Positions 7,106-13,387 of a stretch of 36,274 bases of DNA are shown here, one piece after another. Position numbers and translations under genes: made by a program. The notes beneath the pieces are model-generated. The model did no database searches, was not told where the DNA came from, and saw only the letters and a list, made by a program, of their open reading frames with translations. The stretch covers positions 1-36,274 of the forward strand of contig NZ_CAKZKO010000132.1 of the NCBI RefSeq assembly GCF_937123705.1, in the 5' to 3' direction. Numbering within the stretch: the stretch's first letter is position 1; each line of letters opens with the position of its first letter. The stretch is from an uncultured Paraglaciecola sp. Lineage in GTDB: Bacteria > Pseudomonadota > Gammaproteobacteria > Enterobacterales > Alteromonadaceae.

Positions 7106-7360
7106 ATGATTAAAAAAAACAATCCCGGAAGACCGAAAGGAAGTAGCCCAACAAGGAAGAGCATCGCGTCAGTAAAAAAGGCCATCAAGTATTTTGGCGA
7201 GTTTGATAAGGATTTAGGGGATGCGATAGGCGTCTCAAATAGATTGGTGTGTAAATGGAGGTTGGGGCAATCATGCGTTTCACTGAGGTGTGCCAAACTA
7301 ATAGAAAAGAAAACTAAAGGTGAGATAAAAGCATCAGATGTATGTGTTGATAGAATTTGA
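7106..7360 (+). CDS. Cro/YdaS-like helix-turn-helix regulator
   Basis: An 84-residue protein. Residues about 25-75 fit the YdaS/Cro-type helix-turn-helix: KKAIKYFGEFDKDLGDAIG (helices 1-2), VSNRLVCKWRLGQ (turn and recognition helix ending in W-x-x-G) and CAKLIEKKTKGEIKASDV (the 'IE-x-x-T-x-G-x-I' tail typical of the family). The basic N-terminus (NPGRPKGSSPTRK) may contact DNA. It lies between two operator-bearing promoters (6773-6789 and 7404-7420) and is the best candidate to bind the 17-bp motif. No divergent CI-type repressor gene is next to it, so it may act alone as an early-gene switch. Confidence 0.7.
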   Translation: MIKKNNPGRPKGSSPTRKSIASVKKAIKYFGEFDKDLGDAIGVSNRLVCKWRLGQSCVSLRCAKLIEKKTKGEIKASDVCVDRI

Positions 7361-7397
7361 TTTAAAAATAAACAAATAAAAATTATTATTTTTTGTG

Positions 7398-7426
7398 TTG
7401 ACAATCTAATTAAAATAGACTACGAT
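7398..7426 (+). promoter_or_regulatory. Strong rightward promoter whose spacer is an operator
   Basis: -35 TTGACA (7398-7403), 17-bp spacer ATCTAATTAAAATAGAC (7404-7420), -10 TACGAT (7421-7426). The spacer is the shared palindrome (TCTA/TAGA around 7 bp), placed exactly as at 1855-1871. It drives the genes from 7477 onward. Confidence 0.7.
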
Positions 7427-7476
7427 TACCAAATCAGCAAGCGTTGATATTGTTGTAAATCAAAGGAGATGATAAA

Positions 7477-7914
7477 ATGAACACAGAAAAACAAATAAGA
7501 AATTTAGAGTTATGCATTTTGACCGAACCGAAACAAAACGGAGAAGTTGATATGTACCCAAAAGACCAGCCTATATGTTCACAATTAAGGTTAGAAGCCT
7601 TAGATTCAGCCATATCTCGCCTAGAGTCAATCCATATTGACCTTATTAGGGCGGCAGAAGTAAATAACAAAATAAATGACGTACTCTATGATGAAAAAGA
7701 CACTCCATTTCCGGGTTTGGATGTTTTTGACGTGCTAGATAAATTAGACGATATGATTTGCTCAAAAATTAAAAGAATAAAGGATTTCCCCGGGGGGTAT
7801 CAGCTAACGCGGCATGAGCTTTCAGAGCTAAAAGAAGAAATACAATCTCCTGAAAACCAATCACCGTTTGGTGCTGGAACCCCTTCTTTTTCAAATGTTA
7901 TGGAGGATATTTAA
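7477..7914 (+). CDS. Phage early protein of unknown function
   Basis: A 145-residue acidic, largely helical protein. It begins MNTEKQIRNLELCIL and has a long helical middle (LDSAISRLESIHIDLIRAAEVNNKI written in part). The AAAGGAGATGATAAA ribosome site is among the strongest in the window, and the gene is the first after the 7398 promoter, so it is probably made early and in quantity. No family is recognised. Confidence 0.65.
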   Translation: MNTEKQIRNLELCILTEPKQNGEVDMYPKDQPICSQLRLEALDSAISRLESIHIDLIRAAEVNNKINDVLYDEKDTPFPGLDVFDVLDKLDDMICSKIKRIKDFPGGYQLTRHELSELKEEIQSPENQSPFGAGTPSFSNVMEDI

Positions 7915-8082
7915 ATGGAAGATAATAAATGCAATTTAAATAATTCTAAAAAATATGAGTTTATATCATATATTGGAAAACGCGTGTACGAGTTGGCTTA
8001 TGAGTTGGACTATAGTTGCTCTGAAATTAGGAACGAGCTTAGAGACATAAGTTTTAGAATAGATAGGGAATTGCTGAGATGA
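7915..8082 (+). CDS. Small early phage protein
   Basis: A 55-residue ORF starting MEDNKCNLNNSKKYEF, predicted helical. It starts right after the upstream stop (TAAATGG) with a GGAGGATA ribosome site located in the end of the previous gene, and its own end overlaps the next start. Unknown function. Confidence 0.55.
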   Translation: MEDNKCNLNNSKKYEFISYIGKRVYELAYELDYSCSEIRNELRDISFRIDRELLR

Positions 8083-8204
8083 AGGGTTTCTTAAACGATG
8101 TTAAATGTGCACTTAAAGATAAATTAAAAGATGAGGATTTAATTTATTATATTGACAAGGAGCTGATTAGTCTTGATGAGAAATTAAACGAACTTAACAA
8201 GTAA
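8079..8204 (+). CDS. Small early phage protein
   Basis: A 41-residue charged helical ORF, MKGFLNDVKCALKDKLKDED at the N-terminus. It starts at an ATGA overlap with the previous stop and is followed by AAGGAG for the next gene. Unknown function; possibly a helical regulator or anti-host peptide. Confidence 0.5.
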   Translation: MKGFLNDVKCALKDKLKDEDLIYYIDKELISLDEKLNELNK

Positions 8205-8214
8205 GGAGACTTAA

Positions 8215-8607
8215 ATGAAAACTACAGACACGCATTACTGTCCATTCTGCGATAGAGACAGGTTGTTAACTGAATGGGATACCTGCTCTAAATGTGGACG
8301 TAATTTTACGGAGGGAATGGACGAGGATAAATTGCTTGAAGTTATTAAGGGGCATAGGGAGTTAATTAAATTTCTTCTTCATTGGATTGGTGAAATTGAA
8401 AATCTTCAAAATGAAAGTTACGGGTTCATTAATGACGATAAAAAAGTTGCTGAATTATTCAGAATGAGAATGCCGGTCATTCAGGGGCTTGATAGCTCAT
8501 TAATGGTTCGTAGAGTCCATGAATATGTTGAGAAAAACTCATTTGACAAAAAAGCAGCCGGAGAAGCGGTTAGACAGATAGATGAGTTTTTAAAAGAGGA
8601 AGATTAA
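8215..8607 (+). CDS. Zinc-ribbon protein with helical tail
   Basis: A 130-residue protein. Residues 8-27 contain CPFCDRDRLLTEWDTCSKCG, a compact zinc ribbon with two CxxC knuckles. The remainder is helical and charged. The AAGGAGACTTAA ribosome site is strong. It is the first of three consecutive Cys-rich genes just upstream of the recombination genes, so it may act on nucleic acid or as an adaptor; this is inferred from position only. Confidence 0.6.
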   Translation: MKTTDTHYCPFCDRDRLLTEWDTCSKCGRNFTEGMDEDKLLEVIKGHRELIKFLLHWIGEIENLQNESYGFINDDKKVAELFRMRMPVIQGLDSSLMVRRVHEYVEKNSFDKKAAGEAVRQIDEFLKEED

Positions 8608-8608
8608 T

Positions 8609-8863
8609 ATGGAATTTTATTGCCAAACATGCGGGATAGACGTTAAGCCAACCGGTTTAAATACTTGCCCTACTTGTGATGAGGATCTCAGTCAGGATAT
8701 ACACGAATGCCAATGCGGAAATACGGAGGATTTAAGCGAGTGTAAAATATGCGGGGATTCAACATGCAAAGAGCATACCCTAGTATTTGGGGAGTGCTTG
8801 AGTGGAACGCATGTTGAGTCGGAAATTTGCATGGAATGCTTGGGAATTATGGAGGAAGATTGA
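8609..8863 (+). CDS. Small multi-zinc-finger protein, cross-brace-like pattern
   Basis: An 84-residue protein with 15 Cys and His residues in ordered pairs. CQTCG and CPTCD form an N-terminal ribbon (residues 5-23). CQCG, CKICGDSTCKEH, ECLSGTHVE and CMECLGIMEED form a C-terminal module resembling RING/B-box cross-brace spacing (CxC, CxxC-x4-CxxH, CxxC). Its C-terminal module is paralogous to the next gene (CMECLGIMEED against CIQCFDIMEEE). Probably a protein-binding adaptor; the substrate is unknown. Confidence 0.6.
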   Translation: MEFYCQTCGIDVKPTGLNTCPTCDEDLSQDIHECQCGNTEDLSECKICGDSTCKEHTLVFGECLSGTHVESEICMECLGIMEED

Positions 8864-8864
8864 C

Positions 8865-9065
8865 ATGAAAGATTTTATCAAACCTATTGGTATATGTGGG
8901 TGCGGAAAACACGGTGAGCTATCTCATTATCAATGCGGGTCATGCGGTTCTTTGTTGTGTGTCGCTTGTATTAAATCATTTAAGCGCTGTGTTGGCATAA
9001 ACGAGATAGTGGAAAAACCATTGTGTATACAATGCTTCGACATTATGGAGGAAGAATATGCTTAA
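8865..9065 (+). CDS. Small zinc-finger protein, paralogue of the gene before it
   Basis: A 66-residue protein starting MKDFIKPIGICGCGKHGELS. The ATG at 8865 is chosen over an upstream in-frame ATG because GGAGGAAG lies at the right distance and the upstream start would overlap the previous gene by 62 bases. The pattern CGCG, CGSCGSLLCVAC, C, CIQC is a cross-brace-like zinc module and repeats the previous gene's C-terminal module. Its end overlaps the start of the YqaJ-type gene by 8 bases. Confidence 0.6.
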   Translation: MKDFIKPIGICGCGKHGELSHYQCGSCGSLLCVACIKSFKRCVGINEIVEKPLCIQCFDIMEEEYA

Positions 9066-9918
9066 TGATATTGGTTTTTTAGAAAAAAGAAGGTTAGGTA
9101 TTGGCGGCAGTGATGTTGCCGCAATACTTGGAAAGTCTACATTTAAAACGGCTGTTGACGTGTGGAGAGAAAAGCTAGGCGAGGTTAAATATGAAGAATT
9201 AAGTCCTTGCGACACGAAGACCGCAAGCAGGTATTGGGGTAAGATTTTAGAGGAGCCTATTATAAAGGAGTATGAGAAAGAAAAAATAACAGACGTAATA
9301 AGGGGAAAAGAATACGGGCAGCTTGTTCATCCTGAATATCCGTGGCTTATTGCAAATATTGACGGAATAGCAAAGACGAAAGAAAGAGGTGATGTTTTGC
9401 TTGAGGTTAAAAATTGGGATCATGATAGATATGAAAAATGGGGAGAAGAAGGAAGTGATCAAATCCCATTAGATTATACTTTTCAGGTTCATCATTACTT
9501 GAATGTAACAGGGATGTATGAGGCAGACGTGGCAATAAGACTAAAGGGAGTTTTAAAGTTCTTTCACATTAAAAGAAGTCAGGAGTTAATAGATGGGTTT
9601 CATCAGGCACTTAAAAACTTCTGGTTTATCAATGTTCAAAAAAAGATAGCGCCTAAACCTCAAGACTTGCCAGATGTAAATAAGTTATATCCTCATTCTG
9701 TAAAGACTAAAAAACAGGCAACAGAAGATATTATTTTAGCGGTCACGAATGCTAGGACGCTTAGAGATGAAATCTCTGGTAAAGAAAGAGAGCTTAAAGA
9801 GAACAAGCTAAAGATTGCGAGCTGCATGGGATCTTGCGATACGCTTGTGGCGGGGAACGAAAGGCTGGTTACTTTCAATCAAAGAAAAGACGGTGTCAGG
9901 GTTTTAAAGGTTATATAA
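9058..9918 (+). CDS. YqaJ-type viral exonuclease (recombination)
   Basis: A 286-residue protein of the YqaJ/lambda-exonuclease-like PD-(D/E)xK family, which resects double-stranded ends to produce 3' single strands for the annealing protein. Visible motifs: GIGGSDVAAILG (14-25), WGKILEEPI (60-68, family acidic helix), IANIDGIA with D102, then LLEVKNW giving E116-x-K118, and FQVHHYL (142-148). These make up the expected D...ExK active site followed by the Gln-containing helix. The C-terminus (about 235-286) is helical, rich in E and K. It pairs with the RecT-like protein one gene downstream, the standard two-component phage recombination module. The start overlaps the upstream gene and is preceded by GGAGGAAGA. 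Confidence 0.9.
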   Translation: MLNDIGFLEKRRLGIGGSDVAAILGKSTFKTAVDVWREKLGEVKYEELSPCDTKTASRYWGKILEEPIIKEYEKEKITDVIRGKEYGQLVHPEYPWLIANIDGIAKTKERGDVLLEVKNWDHDRYEKWGEEGSDQIPLDYTFQVHHYLNVTGMYEADVAIRLKGVLKFFHIKRSQELIDGFHQALKNFWFINVQKKIAPKPQDLPDVNKLYPHSVKTKKQATEDIILAVTNARTLRDEISGKERELKENKLKIASCMGSCDTLVAGNERLVTFNQRKDGVRVLKVI

Positions 9919-9932
9919 ATGGAGGCTACAAA

Positions 9933-10151
9933 GTGGATATTAGTATATTAAATAAACATGAAAAGTTAATTAAAGCAGTTTTTAAAAATCAAGTTGATGA
10001 AGTGAATGACTGTCTTGAATCAGATATTGATATATCTGCAAACAACAATGAAGCATTAAGGATAGCGGAACTAGAGCTTTATTCAGCTAAATCTTCGGTT
10101 ATCAGAAATGAGGCAATAGTTAATTTATTGAGGAGCAAAACAAATGGGTGA
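9933..10151 (+). CDS. Small protein between exonuclease and annealing protein
   Basis: A 72-residue protein, read from the GTG at 9933, which has GGAGG 7 bases upstream. The longer in-frame ATG at 9834 lies deep inside the exonuclease gene and is rejected. The sequence LIKAVFKNQVDEVNDCL followed by SDIDISANNNEALRIA resembles a single ankyrin-like helix pair, but this is weak. It overlaps the start of the RecT-like gene, which implies coupled translation. Function unknown. Confidence 0.55.
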   Translation: MDISILNKHEKLIKAVFKNQVDEVNDCLESDIDISANNNEALRIAELELYSAKSSVIRNEAIVNLLRSKTNG

Positions 10152-11007
10152 ATTAGTCAAGGAAGGGGTAGATTTTTCTGTCCTTGCGAAAGATGTTTAT
10201 ATTTTTGCAGACAAAATAAAAAACGCAGGTGATTTTATTCCATCTAATTTACAAGGAAATGCAGGGGCAATTGCGGCATGTATGTTAAGTGGTATAGAAC
10301 TTGGCTTTAAGCCGATGGCATCCCTTAGGTTAATGTATGTTCATAAAGGAAATGTCGGCATATCGGCATCTGGGATAATAGCTTTACTTAAAGGTGCAGG
10401 TTACGCCGTAGAGTGGCCAGAAAGTAGCGAAGAAGTAGCTACAGTTGTTATAACCGCGCCTGACAAAACTTCAATAGAAATGTCTTATACGAAGCAGGAC
10501 GCAGAAACAGCAGGTCTATGGGGGAAGGTTCACAAGGGAAAATATGGAAATGTTGACTCAGTATGGAAACTTCATCCCAAGGCCATGCTAAGAGCAAGAT
10601 GCATATCAAATGCCGCTAAAGCATTTGCCGGAGAAGTTTTAGCAGGAATTTATACCCATGATGAAATTGATGAAATAAAAGAAAGAGAGGAGAAACCCGT
10701 AAATGAAATTAAAACCAGTAGAAAGTCAGGGGTTCAGGAAGCAAAGAATGCATTAGGGATAACAGAATCTTCTTTGGATGGTGAAGAGATTGAGAAGGTT
10801 AAGGGGGAAGAGGTGGCAATTTATGACTATAACGACCCTGTCGCAACAGAATCTGAATTGCTTCTTGATGAAATTCAGGCGGCAAACACAATTAGAGACC
10901 TTGAGATATGCGCAGAAAAGATAAAATCAAAAACAGATATTAGCGATGAAGATAAGGATTTGCTAAGAGAGGATTACAAAAAACAGAAGGATAGTTTAAA
11001 TGGATGA
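10144..11007 (+). CDS. recT: RecT-family single-strand annealing protein
   Basis: A 287-residue protein. The N-terminal two thirds match the RecT family: a helical start, AIAACMLSGIELGFKPMASL (about 42-61), the beta segment YVHKGNVGISASGIIALLK and the conserved LHPKAMLRARCISNAAKAFA (about 143-162). RecT binds single-stranded DNA made by the partner exonuclease and anneals it, serving phage recombination or replication. The acidic, variable tail (about 185-287) probably binds partner proteins. GGAGCAAAACAA before the ATG and overlap with both neighbours put it in the recombination operon. Confidence 0.88.
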   Translation: MGELVKEGVDFSVLAKDVYIFADKIKNAGDFIPSNLQGNAGAIAACMLSGIELGFKPMASLRLMYVHKGNVGISASGIIALLKGAGYAVEWPESSEEVATVVITAPDKTSIEMSYTKQDAETAGLWGKVHKGKYGNVDSVWKLHPKAMLRARCISNAAKAFAGEVLAGIYTHDEIDEIKEREEKPVNEIKTSRKSGVQEAKNALGITESSLDGEEIEKVKGEEVAIYDYNDPVATESELLLDEIQAANTIRDLEICAEKIKSKTDISDEDKDLLREDYKKQKDSLNG

Positions 11008-11209
11008 TTACGAAGAAGATATCGGCACCACAAAAGGACACGATGATATGAGAAAGCCTAAAACGGTTAATTTCGACGTAATGATGAGGAATTTAACAGA
11101 AAAAGGATTTTTTCAACATAAAGAAGATTTGAGATCAAAAAAAATATCATTTAAAAGAGATATAAAATGTAGGCTTGAGAAAGAAAGAAGTTTTTTCATT
11201 AAAAAGTAA
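11000..11209 (+). CDS. Small charged protein after recT
   Basis: A 69-residue protein starting MDDYEEDIGTTKGHDDMRKP: acidic N-terminus, then strongly basic (LRSKKISFKRDIKCRLEKER). The start overlaps the recT-like stop (ATGGATGA). The charge split suggests a nucleic-acid or partner-binding peptide. No family is recognised. Confidence 0.5.
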   Translation: MDDYEEDIGTTKGHDDMRKPKTVNFDVMMRNLTEKGFFQHKEDLRSKKISFKRDIKCRLEKERSFFIKK

Positions 11210-11239
11210 ACAATTATACATCAAAAAAGAGGATACGGT

Positions 11240-11416
11240 ATGTTAGTTTTAACGAGAAGAGAGGGAGAGTCATTATTCTTTTATCTTTCAGGGGAAGAAG
11301 TAGAGGTAAGGGTTAACTCAGCAAGTAGGTCGGGTGTAAGATTAGGAATACGTGCACCTAAAGAAGTACAGGTTGTGAGGGAAAGGGAGTGGATAAGAGA
11401 TACTGATAAAGAGTAA
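11240..11416 (+). CDS. csrA: CsrA-type RNA-binding translational regulator
   Basis: A 58-residue protein starting MLVLTRREGESLFFYL, shorter than the usual open-reading-frame cutoff. It has the CsrA signatures: MLxLTRRxGE(S/T)L at the N-terminus (R6, R7) and VRLGIRAPKEVQVVRERE, in which the 'APKEV-x-V-x-RE' strand carries the arginine equivalent to R44 of E. coli CsrA. CsrA dimers bind GGA motifs in mRNA leaders and repress or stabilise translation. A GAGGATACGG ribosome site precedes the ATG. As the last gene of the early unit it may switch host or phage translation. CsrA is absent from Bacteroidota but common in proteobacteria, which argues about the true host. The 'FFYLSGEE' loop is longer than the E. 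coli form. Confidence 0.88.
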   Translation: MLVLTRREGESLFFYLSGEEVEVRVNSASRSGVRLGIRAPKEVQVVREREWIRDTDKE

Positions 11417-11667
11417 ATTAATCTGTATTCTTACCAAAATAAAGTCCAGCAACCATAGACGATAGACATAGAAATGTAATGGGGTCATAGTAATACGCAC
11501 TTATCACATGAATTTGATTAGAGCTTGTATTGAAAAGGCCCCATAAATAGGATTTGCTAGTTGACACGGGAACGGCTGTTTTATTGCCTAGAAAGTTTGT
11601 GAAAAATAATAATAAAGGCGCCATAATGAAAAGTGAGAAGGCTATTAGTCTTCTGGCAAACCTAAAT

Positions 11668-11850
11668 TGGGTATTTTCACGAAGTCGATCACGGAATTTC
11701 ATCATGTCGATCAGTAAATTTCATCAAGTCGATCGCTGAATTTCATCATAGTCGATCACTTTTGGGCAATTATGAAAATCGGTGATCGGCATGATGAAAT
11801 TCAGCGATCGACTTGATGAAATTTACTGATCGACTTCGTGAAAATACCCA
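11668..11850. repeat. Large inverted repeat formed by two facing IS21 ends
   Basis: 11668-11691 pairs perfectly with 11827-11850 (24 bp), and 11714-11749 with 11791-11826 (36 bp). The left arm has one additional 22-base unit at 11692-11713. So a second IS end, inverted, lies inside the element immediately before the istB fragment. This suggests nested insertion followed by deletion. It would form a strong hairpin in RNA. Confidence 0.8.
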
Positions 11851-12061
11851 GCTGGATCCCGCATTACGTGGTGATTTATTGGAAATCATTGACGATCGCT
11901 ATGATCAACGCTCACTGATTATCTCTGCTCAGTTGCCGGTAGAAAATTGGCATGACTATATTGGTGATCACACTATTGCTGATGCCATGCTTGATCGGAT
12001 CGTTCATCAAGCAATCACACTTAACTTAAAAGGAGAATCGCTCAGAAAAAAACCAGCTTAG
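11851..12061 (+). pseudogene. istB: C-terminal fragment of IstB (IS21 helper ATPase)
   Basis: The frame encodes about 70 residues, including [20 protein letters not shown], then [26 protein letters not shown] and LKGESLRKK. This is the conserved C-terminal end of IstB (the family pattern is 'LLEIxxDRYxxRSxIxxSQLPVxxWHxxIGDxTxADAxLDRxVH...LxGESxR'). Walker A and B are missing. The ATG at 11813 lies within the inverted IS end, so any translated product would be a fusion. Non-functional remnant. Confidence 0.88.
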
Positions 12062-12419
12062 TGCTATTTTAGTACCGCTATTGGAAGGTATTAAAATGGT
12101 TGTTGATGGAGTATGGCTTGACCCATGTCGATCGCTATGCTCTACTCTTCAAGACTCGAGGAAATTCATTGCGATCATGAAATTTAGCGATCGGCATCAT
12201 GAAAATACCCACTAAATTGATATTTTCTTGCGTTTTGAGTGTCTTTTATTGAATCTTGGAACCTTTGATGCTGAATGCGAATTGACAGTTTTCGCTCACT
12301 GTGCCCATTATCTATTTTTTTATGTATTATACCATTTAAGACGCCTAAAATATAACCACCTCCTGCAAAAGAGCCTATATCAATAAGTTTTTGGGTTTGC
12401 GTTATTAATTCTGACATCT

Positions 12420-12806
12420 TTAATCTCCTTTATTTATGTTTTCGTAAATAATTTTCTCTAAAATATCAAGCCTTCCAGTTAATAAACCTATGTCTCTATT
12501 GTTTTCATTGTTAATGGAAACTTGGCTATGCCTTTCTTCGTCTATTCTTCTAATATAAGCATTAAAGCTTTCCCTTGTTACAATATTTTGAATAACAGAC
12601 TTATTCCGAGAAACAGAAGAGCTCAAAGAAGAAAGAACCTCTTCATTATCTCTAATTTTATCTCTGTTGTTTTGTATAACGGATATACTGTTAGATAAGT
12701 ATGATACAGATACCTCGCTTACAAAAACAATAATGGCCAATAATAAACCTATTGTGGTTTTTTGATGCCTCTTAAAAAACTTATAAAATATTTTTTCATT
12801 ATTCAT
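12420..12806 (-). CDS. Membrane-anchored coiled-coil protein, possibly lysis related
   Basis: A 128-residue protein with a basic N-terminus (KFFKRHQK), one membrane segment (about 17-37, GLLLAIIVFVSEVSVSYL) and a long helical, coiled-coil-like remainder (NNRDKIRDNEEVL, RRIDEERHSQ). This topology, N-terminal anchor plus periplasmic coiled coil, is that of an inner-membrane spanin, and it adjoins the disrupted holin-like gene. That is inference from topology and position; no family match is claimed. It might pair with the lipoprotein at 27836, though they are far apart. Confidence 0.6.
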   Translation of the reverse strand: MNNEKIFYKFFKRHQKTTIGLLLAIIVFVSEVSVSYLSNSISVIQNNRDKIRDNEEVLSSLSSSVSRNKSVIQNIVTRESFNAYIRRIDEERHSQVSINNENNRDIGLLTGRLDILEKIIYENINKGD

Positions 12807-12831
12807 GTGATCGTCCTAAGACGATTTTAAT

Positions 12832-13368
12832 TTAATTAATGGTGTCTACCGATGCTAAAACGACTATGTATCCGCTCTTTGTCTCATCTGAAAAAACGCC
12901 CTCCATGCTAGCTCTAAAGTCCAGCATGACTCCTTTTGAAAAATTCTCGTTAAAGATAGAAATATTATTCAATCTAATCGACATGTTGTTGAATTGTAAC
13001 CCGTAACTTTGTACAGGTGTCTCGGGGTTACTCCCTCTAAAGAAATATGCCTGATTCTGCTCTATGGGGTAAGGGTTACCATTTGAAGGCATTAATATTT
13101 GAGAAGACCCATCTATGTGGTTTACCTGCCCGTCATAAGCTAAGTACTTTGTTTCAGGGTTGTTAGTTGCAATAGCTGGCTGCATTATTTTACTTCCATC
13201 TTCTATGCCACTACCAATCCATAAAAAAGACGCCGCATAGTTATCATCTGAGTAGTACACATCAAATAGCCTTCTATTTTCATGTACTGAGTCCTGTGTA
13301 ACAACAATCTTTTTATGTCCGTTAATGTCTTCGTCTTTTGTTTCTTTATTTAATAAGTCAATAATCAT
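12832..13368 (-). CDS. Virion-associated protein of unknown function after the fibres
   Basis: A 178-residue protein rich in beta-type sequence and polar residues, with SSQILMPSNGNPYPIEQNQA and a C-terminal region ending VVLASVDTIN. It lies directly downstream of the YadA-repeat fibre, 20 bases from it, in the late unit. It may be a small fibre, a head decoration protein or a fibre chaperone. GAGGTAATT precedes the ATG. Confidence 0.6.
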   Translation of the reverse strand: MIIDLLNKETKDEDINGHKKIVVTQDSVHENRRLFDVYYSDDNYAASFLWIGSGIEDGSKIMQPAIATNNPETKYLAYDGQVNHIDGSSQILMPSNGNPYPIEQNQAYFFRGSNPETPVQSYGLQFNNMSIRLNNISIFNENFSKGVMLDFRASMEGVFSDETKSGYIVVLASVDTIN

Positions 13369-13387
13369 AATTACCTCTTTTTTTAAT

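Larger units (their letters stand above)
11668..12212 (+). mobile_element. Internally deleted IS21-family element (545 bp) with target duplication
   Basis: The left end begins TGGGTATTTTCAC and the right end reads TGAAAATACCCA, inverted repeats of each other, each followed inward by subterminal copies of a roughly 22-bp unit (gtcgatc...aatttcatca). This is the multiple-repeat end structure of IS21. The 6-bp direct repeat CTAAAT flanks it at 11662-11667 and 12213-12218. It carries only the C-terminal part of istB and no istA, so it cannot move by itself. It interrupts a phage late gene. Confidence 0.85.
11418..12417 (-). pseudogene. Late membrane (holin-like) gene split by an IS21 remnant
   Basis: The leftward gene starts at 12417 (MSELITQTQKLIDIGSFAGG), reads to ...ARKYQF, is interrupted at 12212, and resumes at 11667 as RFARRLIAFSLFIMAPLLL..., ending at 11418. 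Removing 11668-12212 and one copy of CTAAAT joins CAA TTT AG to G TTT GCC in frame, giving about 149 residues: one short hydrophobic segment (16-30), a charged helix, and two strong membrane segments (about 73-92 and 124-141). The location at the end of the late unit and the topology are consistent with a holin-like lysis protein, but no family was recognised with certainty. The two present-day ORFs carry IS-derived ends ([13 protein letters not shown] at the start of the 3' piece and SGYFHDADR at the end of the 5' piece). Confidence 0.75.

Noticed and set aside
6775..7404. Long minus-strand ORF (209 residues) opposite the membrane protein and Cro-like gene
   Set aside because: No ribosome site, low-complexity hydrophobic translation, and it overlaps two well-supported plus-strand genes, two promoters and operators.
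9834..9932. Upstream extension of the small gene before recT
   Set aside because: It overlaps the exonuclease coding region heavily; the GTG at 9933 has the ribosome site.
11554..11739. Plus-strand ORF crossing the IS left end
   Set aside because: It is antisense to the disrupted late gene and made of IS-end repeats; no ribosome site.
11813..11850. Start of the ORF leading into the istB fragment ([13 protein letters not shown])
   Set aside because: This part is the inverted IS end read through, not IstB protein sequence; the same peptide appears at the start of the 11418-11705 ORF for the same reason.
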